Shown in pieces: positions 50,031 through 62,632 of a stretch of DNA of 64,000 nt (the first letter of the stretch is position 1; the number at the start of each line of letters is the position of its first letter). The notes below the pieces were generated by a model, which saw only the letters and a list, made by a program, of their open reading frames with translations, was not told the DNA's origin and did not search any database. The position numbers and the translations under genes were made by a program. Origin of the DNA: Diadema setosum (taxonomy: Eukaryota > Echinodermata > Echinoidea > Diadematoida > Diadematidae); NCBI RefSeq assembly GCF_964275005.1, contig NC_092685.1, positions 30,990,866-31,054,865 of the forward strand, given 5' to 3'.

Positions 50031-51061
50031 CCGTTTTGACGCCTCCAAATGGAAGTTCTGAAACAGAACTCCAAAACTATGAGCACCAAATGACGACAAT
50101 GAATGTCGTTACCTCATTGTTGCTATTTTCACACCTCGCCAATTCATAAGAATTCATAGAAAAGGAGCTTACATCGCTTTTTCACTTTTTTTTTACATCT
50201 GCTTTTGAGTAATAAAGTTGGAGAAATATTTATTGCCAAACATAATTACTTTTGAAGAGGAGAAATTTAAATACTCTCTTGACAGCCATCTTCTCTCTCA
50301 GATAAGTATCTGTCGTAAAATATCTCGTATTGACTGTCCAGTAAGAAAATGACATGAAAGTCACTATACACGCAATGTCTATAATCGTCATGAAGTGGGC
50401 GCCACATTAACGTGTAATAATGTCTCCTTCTATCCCTCTGTCGTACAGCTCTGGGACTTCAGAGTGATATCCCATTACACTTCTATTTAGGTAGCTCCGC
50501 ATACTCGAAGTTTTAATACAGTGTGCACGGCTCTGGCTAAAACACGTCAATCATGGGCTTATCTCATAATGTTTACCCGCCAGTGCTCGCGTCGCCCTCC
50601 CACGCTGGTGGCGGCGTCGCCTCTGCTGGATGTAGGATCCCGACATAGTGTGTACGTAGGCGTGGAACTAACTCGGAATTTCAAACCCTGTAATAAGGTC
50701 TCGTGACATATTTGGAACAATATCGAAAAGAGGATTTCCAAGGGATGACCCAGATTTGGATGAGTTATTTTTTCTTTGTTACACTCTTCCTTTCATAATT
50801 TCGTCCATTTTATTGGAAAATGACGGGCTAGTGAATCGACTGCGTTATAGTTTACATCGAAAATGTTTGATATGATATAGTATAATGTAATGTAATGTAT
50901 ATAATATAATTTGATTTCATTTCATTCATTTGTTTCCAAATCCAAATGATACAAAATAATTGCAAAGTAGCATAATAAATTTGTACAAACAGGTGAAAAG
51001 GTGAAATGTTATTATTATTATATATCACATAATGTAATATGATATAATGTATTATTATGAT

Positions 51062-51302
51062 ATACATATTATAATTATTATATTATATTATATTATATCA
51101 TATCATATTATATCATATTATATTATATTATAATATATTATATCAGATTATATTATATTATATCATATTATACCATATATTATATTATATCATATTATAT
51201 TATATTATATTATATTATATCATATTATATTATATGATATCATATTATATCATATTATATCATATTATATTATATCAAATTATATTATGTTATATTATAT
51301 TA
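51062..51302. repeat. AT pentamer satellite (TATAT/TATCA units)
   Basis: About 240 bp made of TATTA and TATCA five-base units in irregular order. Highly AT-rich, likely unstable or polymorphic. Confidence 0.9.
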
Positions 51303-52379
51303 AAACAATAATATCATTATATTAAAATATGACAGGACATCATATTATGTTTGGTTCAACTATCAATACATCATTGAAGAGAATGACACAGACAGTTTAT
51401 TTTCAGTGTTCTAACATACCTTAGGTGGCATTGTCTTTGCTGCGTGTGTGTGTCTGTGTGTGTCTGTGTGTGTGTGTGTGTTTGATTAAGTTGTTGCTGT
51501 CATATCTAACAATATCCATCTGAAATAATGATTGAATGATGAAGTTACAGAGAAGTTAGAAGTTAAAGAATAAAGAGAATTTTTTATGACAAATTTAGAT
51601 CTTGTAGTCAGAAGGAGCAGAATCTTCAACGTCAGAGGCAAAATGACAAACACATTAAGCAAACATAAACCTATTAAATGATTCACAGACACACAACACT
51701 TTAACTGTAGGAGGGTCTAGGGACATAGGACAGAAGTTGAAACATGATTATCTTTGGTGAGTGAGTTGATTGGTCTTCGAGGTATATTCATTATTATTCC
51801 ATTTTGTAAAGTACGCTGTGTTTTTCAACCTTTTGATTATAATTTTAATTCTAATTATGATTTCAATTCATTTCAGCAATTTACAACGCACACCAGCGTT
51901 AAAGAGATTTTGGTACAAAAAAAAATCCTATACCGTAATACGAGAATTAAAGTTTTACAAACAAATTAAAGAATGGTTTAGATACAAACTACAGTAAATC
52001 GTTGCATTTTCTCTTCTTTAACATGTTGTAGGGGCAGTCACAATAAACATTGATATATGCTTGATGAGATCACTGCCCTTTGCTCGTGAAAAAATGACTA
52101 AAAGACTGTTATTTAGGATTTACATATATAACAGAAGGGGAAAAGGTGTAATGGGGCGTGGGTGGGGGTTTACGAATGATCCAATTTGATTCTACTTCAA
52201 AAGAATATAATCAATTTGGCTATGCTTGACGTGATGACACATTACAAAAATATACGTTTCTGGTGTGGTTGTCAATACCACACTCTATTTCAATATGATT
52301 TTTATAGGTTTGATTTTTCATTCATAAAGCAAACCTTGGACCCTTGCAAAACATACACCGTATATTATGTTTAACCATC

Positions 52380-55300
52380 TTGATATGTTCATCATTAATT
52401 TTTAATAAATTTTCTGTTATTTAATATTTTATATAAATAAAAAAAAGGAAATAAAATACCATGTCACACCATATATCTTTATTTTGGAATGAATAATAGG
52501 GTAAAGTCGTATCGATTTGCGAAGGCAATACGGTATACTATATAGGATGAGCATTAAACTTAATTTCTACATTGGCAATCTCGTTCGTTGACCTTTTGGC
52601 ATAGTTGAAAATGCCAGCGTCATACATCACACAGGACTAAGGATGCGCTAATGTCTAGCTTGGAAGGATTGTAAGGGGTTGAATGTCTGAGTCGCCACCC
52701 TCTCTAATGACGGGGAACATTTTGCGATTACGGAGTTGATTATTTATTTCAAGACGTCCTTCAAAGACATCGTCCCCGTCATAACGGAGGAGATTTCGTT
52801 TGTTATTATAATGCGGAGTGATATCTCCATTTTGCTAGAGATAATGTCCGAAGTTTGGAAGACCATGATCAGCGCAATGCTACGCATAGAGATAACATTC
52901 TTTGCAGACGACTAATTACAGTGATGCGAGGAGCAGCGGGCAGACGACAGGTCGGAGGGCCAGAAAGAGGCGCGGGAAATTAAAAAGAAAAAAAAAATCC
53001 GCGCTTGCGAATTACTAGTATCTATAGCCAGCTCACACGACGAGCAAATAACAAGAGGCATGTGTTGTGTATACGGCAAGATACACCCAATCTCAGTCAG
53101 TCCGTAGTCAACAGCAACGGACGTACAGATTAGTATTGACTTGAGCCTTCTTCCTTTAAAAAAAAAAAATGTCTTTCCTCGTATCCAAACTACGATGGAT
53201 TAATGTTCAGTGATCGAGCGCACAGCATTATTTTGATGATTTGAATGTTCTCAGTATTGTTCAGAATAGTTTCCACTGCGCAAAAACACATGTCCTTCCT
53301 TCAAATACTAGTATATTTTCAATAATCTATTAACCTAGGAACCATGATTACATCAATAAGAAAAGTATTTTGGTTGTGATACGTTGATGTAACAAAGTGG
53401 CATTGCACGCGGCACTTATACACCTAAAATGTCGTAATCCTAAAACACGTTTCCAAATTTGAAGCAATATAAATCGTGTACGTAACAGTCGCCCACGTAG
53501 ATTAGACAGAGGAGCCAACATTGCTTCCGGACGAGACGGGGAATATTACTGCTATGTCAAAATATCAGCATGAGCTGGTGCTGCACTGCGCCCTGCAAAA
53601 CGAGATTGTGTTTTCTCAACGCCTCCAGCGTTGTGGCGTGTCGAATTTACGGCAGAGTGGTAACTGTTTTGTAACGCAATTAGCAATGATTTGAGGTCTT
53701 CGGGAGGTGATCCACTCCAGCAAAGGGACATGTAGGAGAATCTGGCCACCGAAACAAACTCGGGCAAGATTGGGAGTTTTTAATTCAAAGACAACGCAAG
53801 GTCGGACAATGATTCAGGAAAATCTTTCGTCCTCCCCATCACATTGAAAAGTGCACAATTCTCCCCAAGGATATTTTCATAGTAATGTCCATTTTTTTAG
53901 TAACAATCTACACCTTTCCCATCGATTATGTAAAATCAATTTATGCATTATGTATTATGTATTTCATAGCAAACTGAAGAACACATTCGGGGGAATCATT
54001 ACTTGATGTGCAAATTGGGATAAAACTACACTGTTCGTACCATTCGCAGGATAGACAAGGTCGCGTACAACGGGGAAATATCAGACAGATTGATAATACT
54101 TACCTAAATGTTAACGGATCACTAATTTTATACCAGTAATACACCTATATAATTATGATAATGTTAGAATTACTTTTTTAGGGAGAGAGTATAATGTGCC
54201 TTATTTAATATGATTGTAAATTATTGCTATGTGTGAAAATGGACAACATTGCGTCAGAAAGGTGATGAGATGTCAATTTACTCGTCAGATAGCAACGAGT
54301 TATAATATTGTCGTTACCACTGGCAACCTGTCTCTATCCAATGTCTCTATTGTATATAGCGTTTTGACCCAGTGAGGGTTATTCTATACATGTTACAAAA
54401 ACTCAACGCTTCCCATCAAGTGTGGGCCTCTTCGATATGATGTCAAATCTTGCAGTTAATTTCTTTAATTCTTATTTTTTATTTTTCCAGAATCAGTCAT
54501 TGATGACCAAAATCTTGATGGTCCTAAATATAAATGCACACTCTCAGGCGCATTAAGACCCGTCATCTTGTAACCACGTCACAGCATCTAGTGTATATTG
54601 AGCCTGCAAGTAAGTTCGTTCAACCGTTTATCAACCATAATAGTTACGGGAAGTGAGCTGCACGATTGCCTGTCAAATCAAAAACTGACTCGAAATTCCT
54701 CCGATGGTATTTTGTTCAAACAATATTTTCGAACGCGTCTCCATCCAGTAGCAGGAATATAGATTTGTGGACTGTCCTCACTACAACACATGCACATAGA
54801 AATCAAATTACGACACGGGGCGTGTTATGATTCCAACGGAAGCGCACCATGCGGGATATTATATAAATAAACGCATTACCTATCTTACAGAATTGGTTTC
54901 CAACGGCGTCCGTCATTTTATATAACGCGTTTATATAAAACTCACAGAAGCCCTCCTTGATCATGACGCCCGCGGTCGCCACGCACTTCAATTACCGCGT
55001 AATTCTACTCCCGCGAAATATGCGCGCGAGTCCCATGTTTGGCAGCTTAACCGTCCGGACGTGCCACCGTGGTATACAAAGCGTTAGTAAATACGTTTGG
55101 TATATGCCGTTCGGTATATGCCGGTCAAGGAATATACAGTGAGTAGCGATAAACATATTGATGTGTAGAAGAGAAAAGTATATCATAGAATGTCTGAAAA
55201 ACAACAATTTGTCAGACGTGATATAATAATCAGAATCATGGTTCTTTCGTTTCAATGAAAATGTTAATTGATTAATGTATTTACAGTTAGTAAATAAATA

Positions 55301-57270
55301 ACAGGTTACAGGCCTAGATATAAACTGCGAGTATATACATATACATGGTATTACATGATACATATGTTATTATATTATATGGATGTATGCAAAATGTGTG
55401 TTTATGTGTATATTGCACGTAAATATAATATATCGTATATACTATTACTATTATGGATGTATTATGTGTATGTCATGTGTGTCTGTAATCGCAGTAATAA
55501 ACTAATTACACGTTTGTTGATTCAGAATGCTGTCCGATTCAGTATGTCTTTCTTAACTAGAAATGTAAAGAGACTCAGAAAAAATATACCAAAAAATCTT
55601 TTCTCCTATGTCATAATCTGGTTCTGACAGAAAGCCATTATATATATAGTACAAAATGAAACTATCGACAAAACTAAGAAATCAAATGGCCGTGTTTATA
55701 AATGATAACTGTATAAACTAATATACTTTCCAAAATGTTTATTGCAATTCAATTGTCCGTAATCTATCGAAAACCTGAACAATCCGTCAATGTGTTTCAC
55801 TGCGTATCAACCATTACAGCAAACGTATATTACCAGTTTAAATTATCGGTATTTACATAATGAGGACTTGTATTGTGTTATTGTACTTAAGTTTCTGATC
55901 ATCATCCATTACAGATATGTAATCCACATTTATTGCTCTTACATATTTGTCTTAGCAATAACTAATAAATTATGAATTTTTGATAGGAAGATTATACAAA
56001 GAACATATTAATGCATATTCAATACGTAAGCAATGCTTTTACATAATCAATGCCTTCAACATTACCCGCTCAATCTCTCACCTCATCAGCATTTCCCACT
56101 CCAAGCACACCACAGCCACACCTCACTCAAGCACATGTCCATATTTCTATAGAAACTTGTCCACCAATAACACATACAATAACCACACAACAATCATACA
56201 AAATGATATTTGTCATCGAGTAAAGATTACCGTGTCATTATACATTAAAAAGAATGGAATCCATTTCCTGCGATGCTGTGCAAAGTCAAAGTACAAAGTA
56301 TCTCTCTTCATCGTTCATTTCTTTCCTCGTCACGCCCGCCTAAAATTTTTCCTTCGAAAATCCAAGTATCATCCACTTTATTAGTAATGTTAAATGGTTT
56401 ATAAGTTGTCCTTTTCCACTGTCCCGTATTTTGATACCAACATGAACGGATTGCAAATTCAAATTCTGTATCTACATGGGGTAAAACAAAACCTCGACTG
56501 CATAAGTTTCAAAGATGATTAACTTCTCCACGATCAAAAAACAAAGTACGTTCATATAGCTCTCAACATCGAGTGACAAAATGTACATCGACTATTTCCT
56601 GTGAAAATAAAAGGAAATAACTTATCATCTTTACATATTAAATCATACAGCATTTGATATTGGAATTCACGTAACTTAATATCGAGAGTATACTTCCGAG
56701 GCCTAAGAAATTTCAATCTACTTGAAGTATTAAGAACATCGATCGTTTATACGTCTCGTTAAGTTTGACCATGGAATAATAAATCGTCGACGTATTTTGA
56801 TACTATTTCAATACCCAAAGCCATTTGCACTGCTTTAAAGATGCCAATATCCAGACTATAGATAATAATGACTCCATTTTGCCCCCTTTTTCCTGCAACT
56901 GTAATTTTTTTAAGTTTGGAAATTCCACATTTAAGTTTATATCTGCCCATTCAGTATCTCATTTAGGTGCACAACAATGTAGGACGGTTCAAACATTTGC
57001 CGATTGAATTTCATTCACCATGGTCTGTTGATGCTCCAAAACTAGATATTAGCTATCACAATTCCCAATGGTGACAAGCAATAAAGGATCAGCTATAAAC
57101 GACAAGCAACTAATAGTCAAGTTTACCGTATTTGAAAACTAGGTTAATCTTCGCAAGAGTCCTGAAGGAAGTATATTAAGACCCAATTTTACTCTTCTCC
57201 AATGACTGCATATTCAATGAAAAGTGCATGGCATTCAGAAAAAAAAGAAAAGAAAATATAAACCAAAAAG

Positions 57271-57319
<49 letters not shown>

Positions 57320-57900
57320 AACAAATAAAATTTAATTTGGTATGTTAGACTCCTAGACAGCCTCGGTAGTTTCAAAGATTAATTTCCAGCAAATCAATAT
57401 TGGCCTTAATAGCGTCTTAGAAACGGTGTATTGGTCAGGAAATCACAAAAGATTACCTTTCAGAGTTGAAACTTACAATTCTTAAAAGTTCTGTCAACGC
57501 AGGAAAAGTTCAATGGTTTTTAAGTTAACAATATCTGAGCGGATCATTATAAACTCGTTGTGATAACCTTGCTCCAAAAAGACAGAAATGTATATTATTT
57601 TCGTATTTCGAATACAATGGAGGCCACTTGGCTATAAGAAAAGATGTAATGAGAACGCCTAGTCGTTACAACCCTCAATAACAGTGAATGCTTTGACTAC
57701 TGCCTTAATAAGATTATATTTTGATGTGTCATCTATATGCAGTAAAGCAATAAAGTCTAACAGTGACGCAATTTCAGAACAGAGACGATTCTATTTGCCT
57801 CTTATCTTTTAGCACTTTTGCGAGACAAAAAAAAAAAAAAGCTTCCTTCTTAAAGAGCTTCGATATTAATTTTTATCTCACACCAACAACACAAGTATTC
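52380..57900. other. AT-rich DNA without a supported gene
   Basis: Only isolated open frames are visible, for example a 71-codon minus frame ending at 53552 and a pair of overlapping frames in a GC-richer spot near 54900-55070. That spot also contains TATATAAA on the plus strand near 54928 and potential GTGAGT/GTAAGA donors on the minus strand. I cannot assemble any of these into a gene. Confidence 0.35.
57274..57315 (+). repeat. (CA)n microsatellite
   Basis: About 21 CA dinucleotides. Confidence 0.95.
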
Positions 57901-57938
57901 TAATTGGCCTTGATAGCGATAGCTTCTGTGTATAAGGG

Positions 57939-58148
57939 CTATAACATTGTAAACTGTGGGTTCATTGACACAACATCCTTCTTGTCGGTAATATAGACCA
58001 CCGCCTTGCAGTCAATCAAATAAAGGTGTATTCTGTGGCGTTCTCGGCAGATCACGTGATCAAACAGACTCGGAGAACCACTCTCACTACCACGTGACCA
58101 GTACAGGCGACAGGTGTAAGCGTATAACCACGGAAATGTCGCCGCCAT
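57939..58148 (-). CDS. hypothetical 69-aa ORF with strong start context
   Basis: The minus-strand ATG sits in ACAAATGGCGGCGACA, a good Kozak context that also resembles a YY1 site typical of 5' ends. The frame begins MAATFPWLYAYTCRLYWSRG and contains HRIHLYLIDCKAVVYITDKK. It is somewhat GC-richer than its flanks. It could be a first coding exon of a gene running leftwards, but no downstream exon is evident and I recognise no domain. Confidence 0.25.
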   Translation of the reverse strand: MAATFPWLYAYTCRLYWSRGSESGSPSLFDHVICRERHRIHLYLIDCKAVVYITDKKDVVSMNPQFTML

Positions 58149-58641
58149 TTGTCCGAGATGCAGCTACTGTATTGTGTGCGGGTCTGCATTTCAAGGCATT
58201 TTCTTGGGGTTTTTTTCACTCTTTTTTTTTCAGTGGTATAGTTATTCAATACATTGTATCATTCAAATGATACAAAGGCAATTATATCATACACTTGTAG
58301 TGCTGTACAAAGTAACATGACTTGGACATAAGTTACAAAAGCAATTTATTATCTTTCCTGTGTTCAACTATTTTTTTTTCACGGAAGTAGAAATTATAAC
58401 TTGATGATACAAACACCAGACATCTTATTTTGTCAGATCGATGATAATTCAAATAAAACACTAACAACAACAATATTGTTCAGCAAAACAGAGTGAAATC
58501 AGTAGACCAAATAAGCGCACTCCAAGAGCAGCTCTCCGCAGCTGTCTCTCCTAACCCAATACAGGTTGTCCAATCATCCTCTCCGCTTGCCCACCCTCTC
58601 GCTTTCCTCGATCCATTTTGCCTGTCGACCTCCCCCGGCTT

Positions 58642-58644
<3 letters not shown>

Positions 58645-58674
<30 letters not shown>
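58645..58674 (+). repeat. (CA)n microsatellite
   Basis: About 15 AC dinucleotides. Confidence 0.95.
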
Positions 58675-58676
<2 letters not shown>

Positions 58677-58979
58677 ACACAAATGACATACATTCTTGTA
58701 AATGTAAATGCAACTTCCCAGCCTTGGTCGTTAAATTCTTTTCGACGTCCATCGATTCGACAATAATGTTTCCTATTTTTTCTTTGATGGGCATTGTTTT
58801 TTCTTCTTTTTTTTTTGCCCTAGACATGAAAATTATATTTTTTTCATCAAAATATTCAAATTATCTATTTGAATTACCCAAAATTTCACAGAACATATCT
58901 CTCCAATCAATGTGTCTTGAATTCCAATATTAATTGATGAATTATAAATTCTCTAAGAAATGTGTGTGTGTGTGGGGGG

Positions 58980-61900
58980 GGGTGTCTAAGTGTGTGCCAC
59001 ACACATTAAATGCACAAACACACACACGCTAGCACACGCACAAATAGCACTTTCCTCCTATAGAAACATCACGAACGGTCCAATCAGCGATCATTTTCAT
59101 CATGCAGTAAGGAACAGCTCATCAAAATAAGGGAGTTTTGTTTTGTTTTGTTTTGTTTTGTTTTGATGTTTGTTTGTTGTTATTATATTTTGACACGGCG
59201 AACCCTTCCGAAGGTGAGCAGTTGCAGATTATCTTTTCATAATTACACATTATTACGTACAAACACGCAAGCGAGCACGCAAATGAAGTTCGCCCTTCAA
59301 ATCTTCCTTGAAAAAGACGATTGTCATAATTACGCAGACGGTCACGTCATGTCTGGTCCCTGAACACCAACCTTGAAAGCATTGGGAGGGGGGGGGGGTA
59401 TGTCACTTTCATCCTCAAGTAAACATCTCTCGGGTTTTTGTGACATTTTGCAGTTAATCATGGCATTTATAAACACGTGCCTCCTAACGGATAAGCGCGC
59501 CAGTTCGTCTACCGCAGAATTCTGTGCGGTAATTACGTGGAGACGCAGATTAATTAACGACGACACACTCATAATGATGTTATTAACAAGATAATTGAGG
59601 CATTCTGCACCGTTGAGATCAATTGAAGCGCGAGAGATGAGGCAATCGGAAAATAGCACAGGAATTTCCATAAACGTTCGTTAGCACCTGTACGCTTATA
59701 GCGACATTGTACTCACATCTCAATATTGACAAAACAAAAACAACAAAACAACAAAACCAATCAGGAGATGACATACAGTCAGGGAGAAAAGTTTATCGCC
59801 TGTCAGCCCTTAATTGCCATCAGTGTATAGTGTATGCTGACTAGATTTGTGTGTTTAGGTCATAACTTTTATCCAGTGAATGAGGAAATTAGAGGATCAC
59901 TATACGTGCGACAAGTATTTCTCATGGTATAGCCTGAAATAGAGACAACTATATAGCTCAATACAATCTGTAAGACTTGCAAAGGCGCACAACATTAATT
60001 CGTTTGTTTTCATTCATTGTTGCGATCTTTTGCTCTCTGGGTCATCTACATTTCGTAAAGCATTGGCATATAGCCTTAGGCAGCATACCTTTGTGAAGCA
60101 GTCATTCTGTTTTCATCTAATCCATCTTACAGGAGTGTAAATGGATTATTAGGCAATAGTCTCAGGAAGTATTTTCGTACCTTCTGCTTTTTGGGACAAA
60201 GACATGAACCAGTCGCTATGCCATAGAGAGTGTATTCAATCATCACTGGGTATCGCATCTTCGTGTTGATTGCACGCTGCGTGTCACTGCGACCTGGCAC
60301 TTCCATATGTACGTGTAATTAGTCGTCATTCGTGCCAGCCGTTACCCGTTTCTCGTTTGTGCGTGTTTTGGTTTCCTTGCCTGTTTTCGTATTTTGAAGA
60401 TACCCTCCAGGCTGCTGGTTTGCACATCGCGTGTGTGATGCGCGTTATGGAGTCAGGAGTATACTATGCCACAGCTTTTATCAGCGTTAACGAGGAAAGC
60501 AGGCATTCATTATACATCGCAAGGAATACAGTAATGATCATCAGATAGCTGAAATTGATAAACGCGCGTGAGAAGTGAGGAATGAGGGTAAAAACCACTT
60601 TCGCGTTTAGGATTTTGAACATAATATACGCTTCAGAGCAAGCACACTGTTGACGATGTATTTCTTCTGATTCAAGTCAAGAAATGCGGTATACGCAACG
60701 GAATGGGCAGGTAATGACATTTGAACCGAGTGTATATCTCTAACTACATGGATTGTCAAAACTAAGAAGAAGTAGAAAGCGATCTTAATAGCGGATTGAT
60801 ACACAAACAAGAACGAACATTATGCACTCACATACATTAGTGGTTTGTCGTTATAATTCTCAAACGACCGCACATTGCCAATGCTTAATTCATGGCAAAG
60901 TCAAGGGACCAATAGCCATAACCCATTACGGGCATGTGGCCATTAAAACTCTATTCTATACTCATCGCAGAATAACATCACAGTAAGATTTTTGTGGATA
61001 TAGGTGCTCTGAACAGGGAAACATTATTGAGACGGAGACTTGATTCGTTACAGGGGTAATAGTTACACTATATATTTTGAATATTGAACTGTAGACAGTA
61101 CAACTAGAAAGAAAAAGAAACATAGCCATGTTTATATCCCAAGAAAAACTTAAAAACAGAAGAATGAAGTTGACGACAATAGCACCTGGTCGTTTGGAGG
61201 CACATGAGCAGATGAGATAGCCTAGGCGAAGAGAAAACAAAGTACTATCTACACGACAAACTCCATAAAGCAAATGCGCACACAAACGCAATATTTTTAT
61301 TTTCCATTTAATTAAACGTGACGTCAGCATCAGAAAATGTCTTTTTTTTATCAATCTGGCTTGATCCCTTTTAAATTCATTAAAATATTTAAAGTACAAT
61401 TTTGCCAGGAGGTTATAGATGTGAAACGAAAAAGCAAAGTAGCCTCACACTTAGGGTAACCTGAACGTGACCATCAGCTGACCTATTTCCTATTCATGTA
61501 AAACTAAACTGGATAATAGTTTCATATCATTATGACAGTATTTTATAAGTATCCCTTACATGTAGATTACTCTGGATACAGATTTAAGGGGACTATATAT
61601 ATGGAAAGTGTTTACAAAGCATTTTCAGAAGAATTGATTAAATGGGATGAAATGTAGTTGAAAATGTAGTTGAAATGTAGTTGAAAACACAAATTTGTCT
61701 CCTCAAGATCTAGAGTCTCTTTAATGTAGTATTCATAACCATTAATTGTCTTATATATACGTGGCTCGACAATAGCGGTGACTGAGGACCACTAAAAATT
61801 GATGTCGGGCCACCCAATTTCCAATAAAAGCTATCTTTTGGTGGGTCCATCAGGCGAATTCAGATTAAAAAAAAAATGGGTTGTTATGTTTACTTTTATT

Positions 61901-62100
61901 TCGGGCCACTACATTTCTTTTTCGGGCAGACGGAAAAAAAAAAGTTATTGTCAAGTCCTGATATAGACCTCTCAGGCTATCCTATTTCATAATACCAATT
62001 TGCACGCAAGTACGCATGGTGAGGTCAGCATTTCTATTACCACTGACCTCTGCAGACATTCACATATTTAGCATTTGAATTAAATTTTCACGCACACTAT
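58980..62100. other. no supported gene
   Basis: Mixed unique AT-rich DNA with a (TTTTG)n run near 59137-59164 and a G run near 59388. Open frames up to 145 codons (minus, 60962-61399) lack recognisable domains and exon-like borders. Confidence 0.4.
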
Positions 62101-62284
62101 AGTTACGTTCAGACGGTGATCCTCAACTTCGAGGATAAGCTCGTAGGTAAGTATGGGGCGCCAAGTGTCGCATGGTCTTCGTGACGAAAGAGACCATGCG
62201 ACACTTGGCGCCCCATACTTAAATACGAGCCTATCCTCAAAGTTAGCTTATCCTCGAAGTTAAGATCACCGACTGAACGTAGCT
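62101..62284. mobile_element. fold-back element, ~184 bp (AGTTACGTTCAGACGGTGAT family), copy 1
   Basis: The left end AGTTACGTTCAGACGGTGAT and the right end (reverse complement AGCTACGTTCAGTCGGTGAT) are imperfect inverted repeats. They continue through CTTCGAGGATAAGCT into GGGGCGCCAAGTGTCGCATG and its inverse, so nearly the whole element is a hairpin. Confidence 0.75.
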
Positions 62285-62311
62285 TATTATGTCAGAAGCC
62301 CTTATCTCATT

Positions 62312-62632
62312 AATTACGTTCACGCGGTGATCCTTAACTCCGAGGATAAGCTAACTTCGAGGATAAGCTCGAAGATAAGTATGGGGCACCAAGTGTTGCA
62401 TCGTCTCTTTCGTCACGAAATGACAATTTTGCGACGAAATTGTTATATCCTTGACAAGATTATCATCTCGTGACGAAATTGACGTTGTCACTTGTCAACA
62501 ACAACAACAACAAAACAATTTCGTCGCGAAAGACGAAAGAGACCACGCGACACTTGGCGCCCCATATTAACGACGAACTTAGCGACGAAGTTAGCGTATC
62601 CTCGAGGTTAAGGGTCATCGTCTGAACATAAC
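62312..62632. mobile_element. fold-back element, ~320 bp, copy 2 with extra core
   Basis: Same terminal and subterminal sequence as the neighbour at 62101-62284 (ACGTTCACGCGGTGATCC; right end TCATCGTCTGAACATAACTA). The longer middle holds its own inverted TTTCGTCGCGA/TCGTGACGAAA motifs and a (CAA)n. The two copies lie 28 bp apart. Confidence 0.7.

Noticed and set aside
55980..56384. 134-aa plus-strand ORF
   Set aside because: Ser/His/Ile/Asn-rich AT-biased frame without domain or splice context.
60962..61399. 145-aa minus-strand ORF
   Set aside because: AT-driven composition, no family resemblance; consistent with chance in 64 kb.
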